The notes beneath the pieces were generated by a model. It saw only the letters and a program-made list of their open reading frames with translations, searched no databases and was not told where the DNA came from. From assembly GCF_027887165.1 (NCBI RefSeq), contig NC_077232.1, positions 81,233,483 through 81,297,482 on the forward strand: a stretch of DNA of 64,000 nt, read 5' to 3'. This stretch comes from Monodelphis domestica. Taxonomy: Eukaryota > Chordata > Mammalia > Didelphimorphia > Didelphidae. A program made the position numbers and the translations under genes. Of the stretch, positions 33,642 to 45,594 are shown piece by piece (position 1 is the stretch's first letter; each line of letters starts with the position of its first letter).

Positions 33642-34361
33642 AAAAGAGGGGAAAAACAATAACAACAACAACAAAATTTTTTTAAGAGACTCAATAAGTT
33701 AAAATGATATGTATCCCTATAAGAAAAGAGGTCATTGGCAACTCTTAAAAATTGTTGCTATCACCTAAGCAGCTAGAAGAACTACACTCAGAGGGAACAG
33801 TGACAAACAGTATAGGATGAAAGGACAAGACATAAATAGGTATATAGATATATGCATGCATAAATACATATACATGTGTATGTATATATATATACATGAC
33901 TAAAGCTAAAAAAGAAAAGAGGTTATGACTAAAAGAAATGGGAAAAGAAACAAATGGGGTAAATTTATATGTCACAAAGAAGCTCATGGCAGGAGGGGGG
34001 AGAACATCGATACACTCACTGGAAGGGTAAAGAGGTTGGAGATAGGAAATACTCAACTCTTACATACTTTGAAACTGACCCAAAGAGGGAAGAACAATCC
34101 AATCCATTGGGGAAGAGAATAGATTTGCACCCTATAGGGGAGTAGAAGGGTAAAAAATAGACTGGTGGGGAGGGAAGCAGTACAAGGGAGGGAGAGGGTG
34201 GGGGGGGGGGAATTTTAAAAAGACTACAGGGGAAAATAAGGGAGGGAATAAGAAGGGAGGGGGGTAGAAAGGGAAGTACAAGGGGGACTGATTTAAAGTA
34301 AATCACTGGACTAAAAGGTAGAGCTGAAGAAGAAAGGTTAGAATTAGGGAAGGATATCAAA
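33642..34361 (+). other. Unusually long L1 inter-ORF spacer (720 bp)
   Basis: Human and mouse L1 spacers are only tens of bases. This one holds an A-rich start, a TA/CA-rich stretch (33838-33900), a 65-codon frame (33925-34122) and a purine/G-rich segment with a G11 run near 34200. The old L1 at 7.5-9.8 kb has an equivalent purine-rich spacer (8440-8720), so the length is a lineage trait rather than an insertion. Confidence 0.85.
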
Positions 34362-37300
34362 ATGCCAGGGAGTCCACAAGTGACAGTCATAACTTTGAAT
34401 GTGAATGGGATGAACTCACCCATAAAACGTAGATGAATAGCAGAATGGATTAGAATCCAAAACCCTACCATATGTTGTCTCCAAGAAACACACATGAGGC
34501 GGGTAGACACCCACAAGGTCAGAATTAAAGGATGGAGTAAGGCCTTCTGGGCCTCAACTGACAGAAAGAAGGCAGGAGTGGCAATCATGATATCTGATAA
34601 AGCCAAAGCAAAAATAGACCTGATCAAAAGGGATAGGGAAGGTAATTATATTTTGTTAAAAGGGACTTTAGATAATGAGGAAATATCACTAATCAACATG
34701 TATGCACCAAATAATATAGCACCCAAATTTCTAATGGAGAAACTAGGAGAATTGAAGGAAGAAATAGACAGTAAAACCATATTAGTGGGAGACTTGAACC
34801 AACCATTATCAAATTTAGATAAATCAAATAAAAAAATAAATAAGAAAAGTAAAAGAAGTGAATGAAATCTTAGAAAAATTAGAATTAATAGACATATGGA
34901 GAAAAATAAATAGGGATAAAAAGGAATACACCTCAGCACCAAACGGCACATTCACAAAGATTGACCATACATTAGGTCACAGAAACATGGCACACAAATG
35001 CAGAAAAGCAGAAATAATAAATGCAGCCTTTTCAGACCACAAGGCAATAAAAATAATGATCAGTAATGGTACATGGAAAACCAAATCAAAAACTAATTGG
35101 AAACTAAACAATATGATACTCTAAAATTGTTTAGTTAGAAAAGAAATCATAGAAACAATTAATAATTTCATCGAGGAAAATTACAATGGTGAGACATCCT
35201 TTCAAACCTTTTGGGATGCAGCCAAAGCGGTAATCAGAGGTAAATTCATATCCCTGAGTGCATATATTAACAAACTAGGGAGAGCAGAGATCAATCAATT
35301 GGAAATGCAAATAAAAAAAACTCAAAAGTGACCAAATTAAAAACCCCCAGCAGAAATCCAAACTAGAAATCCTAAAAATTAAGGGAGAAATTAATAAAAT
35401 CGAAAGTGATAGAACTATTGATTTAATAAATAAGACTTTGAAAAAACAAACAAAATAGACAAAGTACTGGTCAATCTAATTTAAAAAAGGAAGGAAGAAA
35501 AGCAAATTAACAGCATCAAAGATGAAAAGGGGGATATCACCTCTGATGAAGAGGAAATTAAGGCAATCGTTAAAAATTACTTTGCCCAATTATATGGCAA
35601 TAAATACACCAATTTAAGTGATATGGATGAATATATACAAAAATACAAACTGCCTAGACTAACAGAAGAAGAAATAGAATTCTTAAATAAAACCCATATC
35701 AGAAAATGAAATCCAACAGGCCATCAAAGAACTTCCTAAGAAAAAATCCCCAGGGCCTGATGGATTCACCAGTGAATTCTATCAAACATTCAGAGAACAG
35801 TTAATCCCAGTACTATACAAACTATTTGACATAATAAGCAAAGAGGGAGTTCTACCAAATTCCTTTTATGACACAAACATTAGGTACTGATTCCAAAACC
35901 AGGCAGGTCAAAAATAGAGAAAGAAAACTATAGACCAATCTCCCTAATGAATATAGATGCAAAAATCTTAAATAGGATACTAGCAAAAAGACTCCAGCAA
36001 GTGATCAGAAGGGTCATCCACCATGATCAAGTAGGATTTATACCAGGGATGCAGGGCTGGTTCAATATTAGGAAAACTATCCACATAATTGACCACATCA
36101 ACAAGCAAACCAACAAGAACCACATGATTATCTCAATAGACACAGAAAAAGTCTTTGATAAAATACAACACCCATTCCTATTAAAAACACTAGAAAGCAT
36201 AGGAATAGAAGGGTCGTTCCTAAAAATAATAAACAGTATATATATCTAAAACCATCAGCTAATATCATCTGCAATGGGGATAAACTAGATGCATTCCCAA
36301 TAAGATCAGGAGTGAAACAAGGATGCCCATTATCACCTCTATTATTTGACATTGTACTAGAAACACTAGCAGTAGCAATTAGAGAAGAAAAAGAAATTGA
36401 AAGCATCAAAATAGGCAAGGAGGAGACCAAGTTATCACTCTTTGCAGATGACATGATGGTCTACTTAAAGAATCCTAGAGATTCAACCAAAAAGCTAATT
36501 GAAATAATCAACAACTTTAGCAAAGTTGCAGGATACAAAATAAACCCACATAAGTCATCAGTTTTTCTATATATCTCCAACACAGCTCAGCAGCAAAAAC
36601 TAGAAAGAGAAATCCCATTCAAAATCACCTTAGACAAAATAAAATACCTAGGAATCTATCTCCCGAGACAAACACAGGAACTATATGAACATAACTACAA
36701 AACACTCGCCACACAACTAAAACTAGACTTGAGCAATTGGAAAAACATTAACTGCTCATGGGTAGGACGCGCCAATATAATAAAAATGACCATCCTACCC
36801 AAACTTATTTATCTATTTAGTGCCATACCCATGGAACTCCCAAAAATGTCTTTACTGATTTGGAAAAAACCATGACAAATTTCATTTGGAATAACAAAAG
36901 ATCAAGGATATCCAGGGAAATAATGAAAAAAAAAACACAAATGAGGGGGGCCTTGCCATCCCAGACCTCAAACTATATTATTACAAAGCAGCAGTCATCA
37001 AAACAATTTGGTACTGGCTAAGAGACAGAAAGGAGGATCAGTGGAATAGACTGGGGGCAAGCGACCTCAGCAAGACAGTATACGATAAACCCAAAGATCC
37101 CAGGTTTTGGGACAAAAATCCACTATTTGATAAAAACTGCTTGGAAAATTGGAAGACAGGGTGGGAGAGATTAGGAATTGATCAATACCTCACACCCTAC
37201 ACCAAGATAAATTCAAAATGGGTGAATGACTTAAACATAAAGAAGGAAACCATAAGTAAATTGGGTAAACACAGAATAGTATACATGTCAGACCTTTGGG

Positions 37301-37980
37301 AGGGGAAAGACTTTAAAACCAAGCAAGACATAGAAAGAATCACAAAATGTAAAATAAATAATTTCGACTACATCAAATTAAAAAGCTTTTGTACAAACAA
37401 AATCAATGTAACTAAAATCAAAAGGAAAACAACAAATTGGGAAAAAATCTTCATAAAAACCTCTGACAAAGGTTTAATTACTCAAATTTATAAAGAGCTA
37501 AATCAATTGTACAAAAAATCAAGCCATTCCCCAATTGATAAATGGGTAAGGGACATGGATAGGCAGTTTTCAGATAAAGAAATCAAAACTATTAATAAGC
37601 ACATGAAGAAGTGTTCTAAATCTCTTATAATCAGAGAGATGCACATCAAAACAACTCTGAGGTATCACCACTCACCTAGCAGATTGGCTAACATGACAGC
37701 TATGGAAAGTAATGAATGCTGGAGGGGATGTGGCAAAGTAGGGACATTAATTCATTACTGGTGGAGTTGTGAACTGATCCAACCATTCTGGAGGGCAATT
37801 TGGAACTATGTACAAAGGGCGCTAAAAGAATGTCTACCCTTTGATCCAGCCATAGCACTGCTGGGTCTGTACCCCAAAGAGATAATGTACAAAAAGACTT
37901 GTACAAAAATATTCATAGCTGCACTCTTTGTGGTGGCCAAAAATTGGAAAATGAGGGGATGCCCTTCGGTTGGGGAATAG
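34362..37980 (+). pseudogene. L1 ORF2: L1 ORF2 (endonuclease / reverse transcriptase), disrupted
   Basis: Begins at the ATG at 34362, about 3.6 kb, the usual ORF2 length. The endonuclease retains its hallmark residues: LNVNG, LQETH, GDLN, IDHTLGH and FSDH. The reverse transcriptase (about 35.7-36.8 kb) keeps [19 protein letters not shown] and the FADD catalytic pair. The C-terminal segment (37141-37980) keeps CWRGCGKVGTLIHYWWSC, the Cys/His cluster. Breaks include TGA at 34434-34436, a frameshift near 34855, TAA at 35122-35124, frameshifts near 35330, 35440, 35690 and 35880, stops at 36247-36249 and 36873-36875, and a poor stretch up to 37140. Non-functional, though catalytic motifs are largely conserved, so decay followed insertion or occurred in few steps. 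Confidence 0.95.
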
Positions 37981-38530
37981 CTGAACAAATTGTTGTATAT
38001 GTTGGTGATGGAATATTATTGTGCAAAAAGGAATAATAAAGTGGAGGAATTCTATGGAGACTGGAATGACCTCCAGGAAGTGATGCAAAACGAGAGGAGC
38101 AGAACCAGGAGAACATTGTACCCAGAGACAAACACACTGTGGTACAATCGAACATAATGGACTTCTCCATTAGTGTCAATGCAATGTCCCTGAAAAATCT
38201 GCAGGGATCTAGGAGAAAAAACACTATCCATAAGCAGAGGACAAACTGTGGGAGTAGAAACACCGAGGAAAAGCAATTGCCTGACTACAGCGGTTGAGGG
38301 GACATGACAGAGGAGAGACTCTAAATGAACACTCTAATGCAAATATTAACAACATGGCAATGGGTTCGAATCAAGAACACATGTGATACCCAGTGGAATC
38401 GTGCGTCGGATATGGGGGGTTGGGGGGAGGAAAAGAAAATGATCTTTGTCTTTAATGAATAATGCATGGAAATGATCAAATAAAACACTATAAAATTTAA
38501 AAAAAATTAAATTTTAAAAATTTTAAAAAA
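37981..38530 (+). other. L1 3' UTR and A-rich tail
   Basis: Contains a G-rich patch (38415-38440), AATAAA at 38479-38484 and an A/T-rich tail up to the right target-site duplication. This 3' end is the source type for the short copy at 27761-27877. Confidence 0.9.
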
Positions 38531-39045
38531 AGAACTACAATAAAAATTAGGGATGGGCACAGGGGCTAAATCCTTTAATTCCTCAATAGCCAAGGCACAT
38601 GAGCTGTAGGCCTAGATGGAGGAAACTACCATGAGATAGAAGCTGAGGCAGAAAGGGAGAATGTGAGGGCAACCAAGAAAAACTGCCTTGGGAAGAAATG
38701 CTGGAAGAGGCTGTGAAAAAGCTATTCAGGCCATTCATTGATTGGCCTAATGCTGTGTTCCTTGATCAAGTAAGCCACATGTCATAGCGCCAAGGCTGAA
38801 TGCCAGCCAGCTCTATGGGGAGGGCCTCTCTTTTCTCAGCAGGAGACTTTCTCTCTGGAATCAGCTTCTTCTCACCCCTGGCCTGGAGCTGGGTGTCTGG
38901 GAGTCTGAACAAGTCCTGGCTGTTCTTGGCTTTCTCAATTGCCATGGTACTTTGGTTCACTGAGTGTGACCCAGGCTGGAATGCTGCTTCTGCACCAAGA
39001 CTGAATGTTAATTAATGCCTCTTCTTTTGGCATTGGCAAATTGAT

Positions 39046-39150
39046 ATTATGTGGTAGAAAAAGCACCAGGAATCAGAGCAAACCCAGCTCTACTACTAAC
39101 TAGCTGCATGATCTTGAGCCTGTCACTGGGCTGCTTTTACTACTGATGCA
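39046..39150 (+). repeat. MIR SINE fragment
   Basis: 'atgtggtagaaaaagcaccaggaatcagag..cccagctctactactaactagctgcatgatcttgagc'. 38543-39045 shows nothing recognisable. Confidence 0.65.
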
Positions 39151-39910
39151 GAGAAGGGCATAGGGGCATCTGCCCACACACCTCAGGGTAGAGACTGGAG
39201 GGAGGGGCAAAGGGGCACAAATTGTATTAGGTGGTTCCTTTACTGGGTTGTTTATGGTAATTAGAGGTGCTGGGCAAAGACACTGAGAAATAAGGTAATG
39301 GGAAGACAGAATTCTTTCCCTCCTTCCCCCTCCCCCAACTTCTGCTCTCTTTTTCAGTTGGAATCAAGCTGGGATCCAGAATGGGTAAGCTGACTGAAAT
39401 TTTAACAAATAACCCACTCTCTAAAATACCAGAAACAGGGATTTATTTTTAAGGAAGGAGGGGTAAAGGGAATTTGGATAGGAAAGAGGGAGTTTAGGAT
39501 TTCCCCAATATATCATAAATCTCAAGATGAATAAGTAAAGTTGTATAGTCTTTAAGAGGGATATTATTAACAGCTTTCAAAAGGTCTTCAGAGCCAAGCG
39601 CCAAATCTGTCAGAGAGAAACCAATAACCAGAAAGGCAGAGGAATCTCCGTTAACTCTTTCTCCTAAAGTCCCAGGAAAAAGAAAGAGTAAGAAACAGTT
39701 TGTCTCCATGTTCAACTGCCTTCTCTAGGCCACATTCTTCTCTGGAATTTTCCTTGATGGACAGATATTCAAGCTTCCATGCATTGCATCTGCTTTTCCA
39801 GGTTTTCTGTAGCATTAATCTCTTACAAAATCCACTGCTGGGTATTATTTCCACCTGCCTTCCAGGCTCAGTTCAATACTTCAGACCTGTAAAAATATAA
39901 AGTTATTGAG
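39151..39910. other. No gene or repeat recognised
   Basis: Single-copy-looking. Antisense and sense frames of 66-73 codons around 39494-39900 lack any family resemblance. Confidence 0.4.
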
Positions 39911-39914
39911 TTCT

Positions 39915-40225
39915 ATGGCAGACAGTGCTGAAGAAGATGAGAAGGGGGGGGAACATGACAGCTGCCTTCAAGTATTTGAAGGACGGTTGAATGGAAGAGC
40001 AGAAATTAGGTTGATTCTTCTTGGAAGGATGGGGCAGAATGGGAGTGGGGATGATGTATAAAGGTAACAAGTTGGCAGATTTGGTGTTGTAAGAAAAAAT
40101 TGAACTGAAGCTGACAGGAAAACAGGGTCACTACTTATCTGATACTTTAGAGGAATTTCTGCTCAGGGATAGGTTGAATTAGGTGACCTTTAAGATACTA
40201 TCCCATTCCAAGATTCTCTGAAGCA
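39915..40225 (+). repeat. CR1/L3 LINE fragment
   Basis: 'atgacagctgccttcaagtatttgaaggacggttgaatggaagagcagaaattagg' to 'ttgaattaggtgacctttaagatactatcccattccaagattctc' covers the CR1/L3 3' end. Confidence 0.7.
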
Positions 40226-40809
40226 ATCAGTACTGGAAATGGCAAAGCAGGGCCAAAATTCCCTTTCAGCATGGATCAAAGGGCAGGGTGACTATATTCA
40301 CAGAGAGCAGAGTCATGAGGGGGACTGGGTAGGAAAGAACCAGAAAATGCAATGAAGATGCCTTTTTCCAAGCCCTAGATAGAGTGGAGTAGGATGTTTC
40401 TAAACAAAGCAATTAGATAAAAAGCAGATCAAAAATTGGAAATTCCAAGAAGCAGGATGTAGTAACCTGGAGACAAAATCTTGGTGCTCAGGGCTTAGAT
40501 TCCCCTGAAGCTCTTCCTTGTAGTCATACCACATTGGCCTATTCTGTATTTACCAACTTAATGAGCTCTAGCTGCAATTCATTGTTACCAATTCTGGCTA
40601 TTCCTCTTCTTTTAAAGCCAAGTCTCTCTGGGGCTCAAAGTCTAGGTTAGCTAGAGTACTGAGAGTGGGAGACCTTTGCCAAGTCAGCACATAAAGGTTC
40701 TCGATGAGTCCTCTGTTCCATAGCCTTCTCAATCTCCTAAAAACTGGAGTCAGTCGACCTAGACAGCCTCAGCAGAGACGTCCTTTATCTAATGAGAAAC
40801 TTGCCTTCA

Positions 40810-41035
40810 CTGGGGTGGCACTGTTGTACAGTGGAAGAATGCTGAATGTAGAGTTAGAGAACCTGAATTCAAATACAACCTTCCTACAAATCCCTGTCCT
40901 TACTAGCTGTGTGAACAGGACAAGTCATTTAAACTCCCTGATTTCAGTTTCTTTATCTGTTAAACTAGTTGGCCTCGAAGGAATCTTCCTACTCTATATC
41001 TATGAGCCTATGAGCTGTTATGACAAAAAGGAAGT
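40810..41035 (+). repeat. MIR/Mon-type SINE
   Basis: 'ggggtggcactgttgtacagtggaagaatgctgaatg..cttactagctgtgtgaacaggacaagtcatttaaactccctg' then 'aactagttggcctcgaaggaatcttcc'. 40226-40810 and 41036-41430 are unassigned. Confidence 0.6.
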
Positions 41036-41429
41036 CAGGGTTGAAGAGGAATAGGGGCAAAAAAGCAGCAATTACAGTGTCCTGAGGAGGGCGCCAGCTT
41101 CTTACCCATTCTAGTGTTAGCTGAATCCAGCTGATTACCACTGGAAGGAGCAAGATCTCCCTGTTGGTATTTATAAAGATTGGTCCACCATATTGCTTTC
41201 GCTTTTGTAGAGCTGATTATCTTAGAACAAAGAAGAACAAAAGAGGCAGATCAGACATGTTTATAGCAGAGGAGTGCAGTTTCAGGGATCTGATATTCCT
41301 GAATGTGCCTCTGTGTTTCCCTGGGTTATGCACACCTCTGTAAAGGCATATCCCTTCAACATAAGGCCAAGGTTAAATCTAAGGCTTTTTAGATGAGGGG
41401 CACCAATTAATTTCACTCCCTCAGAAAGC

Positions 41430-41665
41430 AGTAAAAATCAGCTCATCTTTATAAGGAGGCATCAATTCATAAATAGTCTTGAATATTAAACAGATTTCAT
41501 ATAGGCAGTAATAGAGAACTGCTGATGCTTAAGGAAGATTATTCTAGCAGTGGTGCAAAGATGGATTGAAGGAAAGAGAGGCAGGATTGAAGTAATCTCA
41601 ATGGGCTATGAGAAGGGAGTGTCTAAAATGATCATAGTAACAGAGGGGAAAAGAGAGAAGTGATT
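41430..41665 (-). repeat. L2 LINE fragment
   Basis: 'aagattattctagcagtggtgcaaagatggattgaaggaaagagaggcaggatt' is antisense L2-type sequence, parallel to 62.7 kb. Confidence 0.5.
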
Positions 41666-41749
41666 AACAAAAATTTAGCAAATAGTTGTATTTGAAAAAA
41701 AAACTGAGGAATATGTTTCAGTTAGGAAAAAACCTAAGAAGGAAAGATT

Positions 41750-41950
41750 GTAGGATTTTAAATTATGGTTGGAAGGGACCTTAGTACTCATCTAGTCCAC
41801 TGTACTTATTTTACAAATGAGGAAACTGAGGACTAGAAAGAGAAAATTACTAAGGAAAGCATACAGAGAGATCTGACTTAAATTGGAACCCAGGTCCTCT
41901 GCTTCCACATACACTGTTTGTTCTCTCCTCCTGCTATTTTACGACCATCT
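41750..41950 (+). repeat. MIR-like SINE
   Basis: 'tatggttggaagggaccttagtactcatctagtcc..acaaatgaggaaactgaggac'. Confidence 0.5.
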
Positions 41951-42149
41951 TTCCTGAGCAGTATCTTCTGTCACCACTGTATATGATTTCAGGGGGAAAT
42001 TTGAATTCTTTGCTTCCATCCTGACTCAGCTGGGCCAAACCTCTTTTCCATTAATTCTGAGACAAGGTTGGTATTTTTTTTTTTAATTTTAAGCCCCTTT
42101 ACCTTTGTGTACCATTTCCCTTACTTCCAGTGACCTACTCCATCCTGTT

Positions 42150-42612
42150 ATTGTTGTTTAGTTGTTTTCAGACCTGACTCTTTGTGACCCCTTTTGTGGT
42201 TATCTTGGCAAAGAAACTAGAGTAGTTTGCCATTTCCTTTTCCAGCTCATTTTACTGATGAAGAAACTGAGACAAAGGGGGTTAAATGACTTGCCTGGGA
42301 TCACTCAGCTAGTCTGAAATCATATTTATTTGTTTGTTTGTTTGTTTGTTTTTAAACCCTTATCTTCCATCTAGGAGTCAATACTCTGTATTGGCTCCAA
42401 GGCAGAAGAGTAGTAAGGGCTAGGCAATGGGGGTCAAGTGACTTGCCCAGGGTCACACACAGCTGGGAAGTGTCTGAGGCCAGATTTGAATCTAGGACCT
42501 CCCATCTCTAGGCCTGGCTCTCAATCCACTGAGCTACTCAGCTGCCCCCTGAAGTCATATTTAAACTCAAGTCCTCCTGATTCCAGGCCTGCTAAACCAC
42601 GCAGCCCTACCC
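42150..42612 (-). repeat. RTE/BovB-ended SINE, split by a younger SINE
   Basis: 'cagacctgactctttgtgaccccttttgtggttatcttggcaaagaaactagagtagtttgccatttcc' (42150-42314) is the RTE-like tail in antisense. The tRNA-like head resumes at 42564-42612 ('ctcaagtcctcctgattccaggcc'). Confidence 0.7.
42329..42549 (-). repeat. tRNA-derived SINE with 14-bp TSD, nested
   Basis: Flanked by TGAAATCATATTTA (42315-42328) and TGAAGTCATATTTA (42550-42563). Full-length antisense copy with a (TTTG)n tail (42329-42350). Confidence 0.93.
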
Positions 42613-42654
42613 AGATTTATCTTTTTTTTTAAATAGAAACATTTAAGAGGAAAT

Positions 42655-42935
42655 TAAGCTAGAAGCAAATCCTAAAACCTGGAAATATGCAAATGCACAG
42701 AGAATAGACTTATTTTAATCTCTGTCATGGAAATACAAAATTCTGGGTTCAAGTGTGTGGTCAGCTACTTAATAGCTGAATGTCCCTTAGGGTATTAGTC
42801 CAACTCTCTGAAACTGTTTCTCTATTCATAAAATGGATATATAGTGTAATTTTACTTTCACTATTTCCCTTACAGAGTTATTTTTTAGATTAAATAGGAT
42901 ACTATGTTAAAGTACTTTGTTGATTCCAGTTCTGT
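42655..42935 (+). repeat. MIR/CORE SINE
   Basis: 'ttctgggttcaagtgtgtggtcagctacttaatagctgaatg..aaactgtttctctattcataaaatgg'. Confidence 0.5.
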
Positions 42936-43159
42936 CAATTATTACCTTCCTGTTCTTGAATAAGTGACTTCATTCTGTTTCCTCTAAAAAACAAAGGGGC
43001 TGCAGTAGATAACTTTTAAGATACTTTCTAGATTAATGCTATTATCCTTTGTCTGTGGCTTGGCATCTCTCCAAGTCTTAACCTCACTCCTGACCTTATC
43101 TTTGTTCTATTGGTTTGCCAAAAGAATATTCAGCAATCAGTTGTTAAAGCTGCTTCTCC

Positions 43160-43350
43160 TATTGAAGAGAAACTGAGAAGCAGTGAAAATATGAAGTCAG
43201 AGGACCTGAATATCCCAGATTTATCATTTACTACTTACCTCACCTCAAGCAAATCACAGCTTCTGGAAGCCTCAATTTCCTCAGCAGTAAAATTAGAGGG
43301 TTGGACATAAATGATCCCTAAGATCCCTTCTAGCTCTAAATTTATGGTCA
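43160..43350 (+). repeat. MIR/Mon-type SINE
   Basis: 'tatgaagtcagaggacctgaata..cacctcaagcaaatcacagc' and 'gcctcaatttcctcagcagtaaaattagagggttgg'. Confidence 0.5.
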
Positions 43351-43439
43351 CTTATTTGGGTTTTCTCTCATTAGTAGTCATATGGCCTTGATAGTGGAGA
43401 CCATAATTCCCTGGAACTTGTCCTCATCACTTTCTTTTC

Positions 43440-43530
43440 TTCTTTGTTTTAAAACCCTTACTTTCTGTCCTAAGACAGAAGAATAAGGGTTAGGCAAATA
43501 GGACCGACTAGCCCAGGGTTACACAGTCCT
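43440..43530 (-). repeat. Partial tRNA-derived SINE
   Basis: 'taaaacccttactttctgtcctaagacagaagaataagggttaggcaa..gcccagggttacacagtc', head half missing. 43531-44140 is unassigned. Confidence 0.7.
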
Positions 43531-44139
43531 GATCACTTTCAATGGCCAGACAATCTCAGGGAAGCATATTTTCCTTGAAGCTGTTAAATAAGCATTCTTC
43601 CTTCTCACTAAATTTGCACTATTCAAATAAATCACTGTAATATCAATATCTATGTCCCTTCTTCCATTTCATGACTTTGGTCTCTCTACTATTTCTCAAG
43701 CTCCAGTTTCCACAAAGATCTTTCCCCAAGAGATATACTTCTTAGGAGCTCCCCTTCTTTTTCTAGAAGTCAAAGAGTTTAGAGAACTGATTTATAAGCC
43801 AAACTTTTTTTCTGACTAGAAGGCCAGATTACAGCATAACTAGGAGGTTGAGGTTGGAACATTAGTGATAAATCCCCTTCTTAGGCAACAAGGGCAAGCA
43901 CATGTGTGCCTCTGCCCAGTGCTTCTGCAGAAACTATTACTCTACCAAGACCTGGGAACTCCCTTTCTCTCCAATGGGCAAGTTCATGACATTGTCATAT
44001 GTTTCTATCCCAAGTTAGCCACTAACGCCTTCCACCTCTACCAGCTGGACACCAATAGAAAGGTGGTTGGGAAGGAAGGGGGGTAATGGTAAAAAACCAA
44101 AAGCTGAAAGATGTCTGTCAAGCAGCCCATTGGCTCACT

Positions 44140-44335
44140 TTTTGTTTATTTTTTTTTTAAACTGCTATGTATTGGTTCTAAGGCAGAAGAGTGGTAAGGG
44201 CTAGGAATTGGGGATTAAGTGACTTTCTCAGGGTCACACAGCTAGGAAATGCCTGAGACCATATTTGAACCCAAGACTTTGGGTTTCTAAGCCTGGCTCT
44301 CAATCCACAGAGCTACCCAAATGCCACTCACCACC
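44140..44335 (-). repeat. tRNA-derived marsupial SINE
   Basis: Antisense family order from the T-rich tail to 'ctcaatccacagagctacccaaatgcc'. A C-rich run (44348-44359) follows. Confidence 0.83.
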
Positions 44336-44579
44336 ACCCCCTAATGCCCCCCCCCCCCATGGCTCACTTTTATAGGTAGGCTAACACAGAGTCTTGTAAG
44401 AAGAGTTCATTCTCCTAATAGTCCTAGACAACCATATCTTGGGGGCAGCCCTAGTCACAGAAACTTAATCAGGAGTTGTCTTTTGTCCTCTTAAGGAGGT
44501 GCCAGTAAGAAATTCTCATTTCACTTTAAATAAAGACATTTCCCAGGAAGCTCATTGTATCAATTTGGGAATTTTCCCT

Positions 44580-44885
44580 ATCAGCCCCTCATAAAGAAGA
44601 AGAAAATGAAGTCCAGACAGGTACATAACTTACCCAACACCATACATTAAGTTAATAATAACTAGCATTTATATAGTGTTTTAAAGTTTGCAAAGTGCTC
44701 TTAAAAAATTATCTCATTTTACCTTCCCAACAACTCTGTGAGGTAGATGCTGTTATTATCTCATTTTTACAGATGAGAAAACAGACAGAAACTAGATGAT
44801 TTCCTAGGTTTGCAGAGATGTTAAAAATATCTAAAGCTGAATATGAACTTCAGGTCCAATGCTTTATCTTCTGTGACACCTGGGT
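44580..44885 (-). repeat. CORE-SINE (Mar1-like)
   Basis: 'ataataactagcatttatatagtgttttaaagtttgcaaagtgctc', 'aacaactctgtgaggtagatgctgttattatctcatttttacagatgag', in antisense. Confidence 0.7.
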
Positions 44886-45350
44886 GCATGGGTGAATTAA
44901 TGGTTTATCTTATCATAATTATAATTCACAGTACCTGAAACATAGAGCAGTGATAAGCTTCATAATATCTGTCAGAAAAAGAAAAGGGTCACCCACATAC
45001 ACCCATCTGGCTCCTGTTGAGAATGGAAAGGGTAGATGTAGATGGGGGGAGGGGGTTATGGTGACTAGGGGTTGACTTTGGAGAAATAGAATCTTTGAAG
45101 CTGGCTGATACTAACAGCAGCCATTTTTTCATCCACATCTTTTTCTCCCTCCATTTTTCCAAGTCTGGACTTCATCCAAATAGACAAAAGTAGGGCAATC
45201 TTGAAGAACCAACAGGATGGAGGAGACAGGCCTGTGGTTCCCCTGGAGACCACCAGGATCCTGCCAAGAACAGATATCCACCCTCTCCTGGATTGTGGCC
45301 ATGTGGGGTTTCTTCCCATGCCTGTACAAAAAGATGGGTCCCATTCTGGC
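44886..45350. other. No gene or repeat recognised
   Basis: Mixed-composition sequence. Antisense frames of 84-100 codons (45065-45431) have no recognisable domain. Confidence 0.35.
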
Positions 45351-45354
45351 TAAG

Positions 45355-45575
45355 TCCATGATCCAGGCAGGCACATGAGTATGAGGCACTGAAAAGAGTC
45401 TTAGATCTGAAGCCAGAAGGCCCAGCTCCAAAACCTGGTTCTACTATTTACTGGGTTACTTTGGGTAGCTCATGTTGCTTCTTAGGACTTCCGTTTCTCT
45501 TCTACAAAATGAGGAGGTTGGTTCTGATGATCTTTAAGGACCCTTCCAGATCTAAAACCTGTACTCAGAGAAATC
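45355..45575 (+). repeat. MIR/Mon-type SINE
   Basis: 'gaggcactgaaaagagtcttagatctgaagcc..tactatttactgggttactttgggtagctc' to 'ctttaaggacccttccagatctaaa'. Confidence 0.55.
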
Positions 45576-45594
45576 ACCTAAAAAGAGTAAAAGG

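Larger units (their letters stand above)
31291..38530 (+). mobile_element. Full-length L1 LINE, 7.24 kb, 12-bp TSD
   Basis: Flanked by AGAACTACAATA at 31279-31290 and 38531-38542. It starts GAAGATGGCAGC, a typical L1 5' end with a YY1-type AAGATGGC core, and ends in a poly(A) signal and A-rich tail. Order: 5' UTR 31291-32516, ORF1 32517-33641, spacer 33642-34361, ORF2 34362-37980 (broken), 3' UTR 37981-38530. ORF1 is open but ORF2 has many stops and frameshifts, so the copy cannot mobilise itself. The perfect duplication implies fairly recent insertion. Confidence 0.97.

Noticed and set aside
34016..34627. 203-codon antisense frame
   Set aside because: Shadow of the L1 spacer and endonuclease region on the opposite strand, where the purine-rich spacer removes stops.
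38545..38720. B1/7SL-like words (cctttaattcctc, gctgaggcagaaaggg) right of the L1
   Set aside because: The words are short, not in collinear 7SL order, and the intervening sequence does not match.
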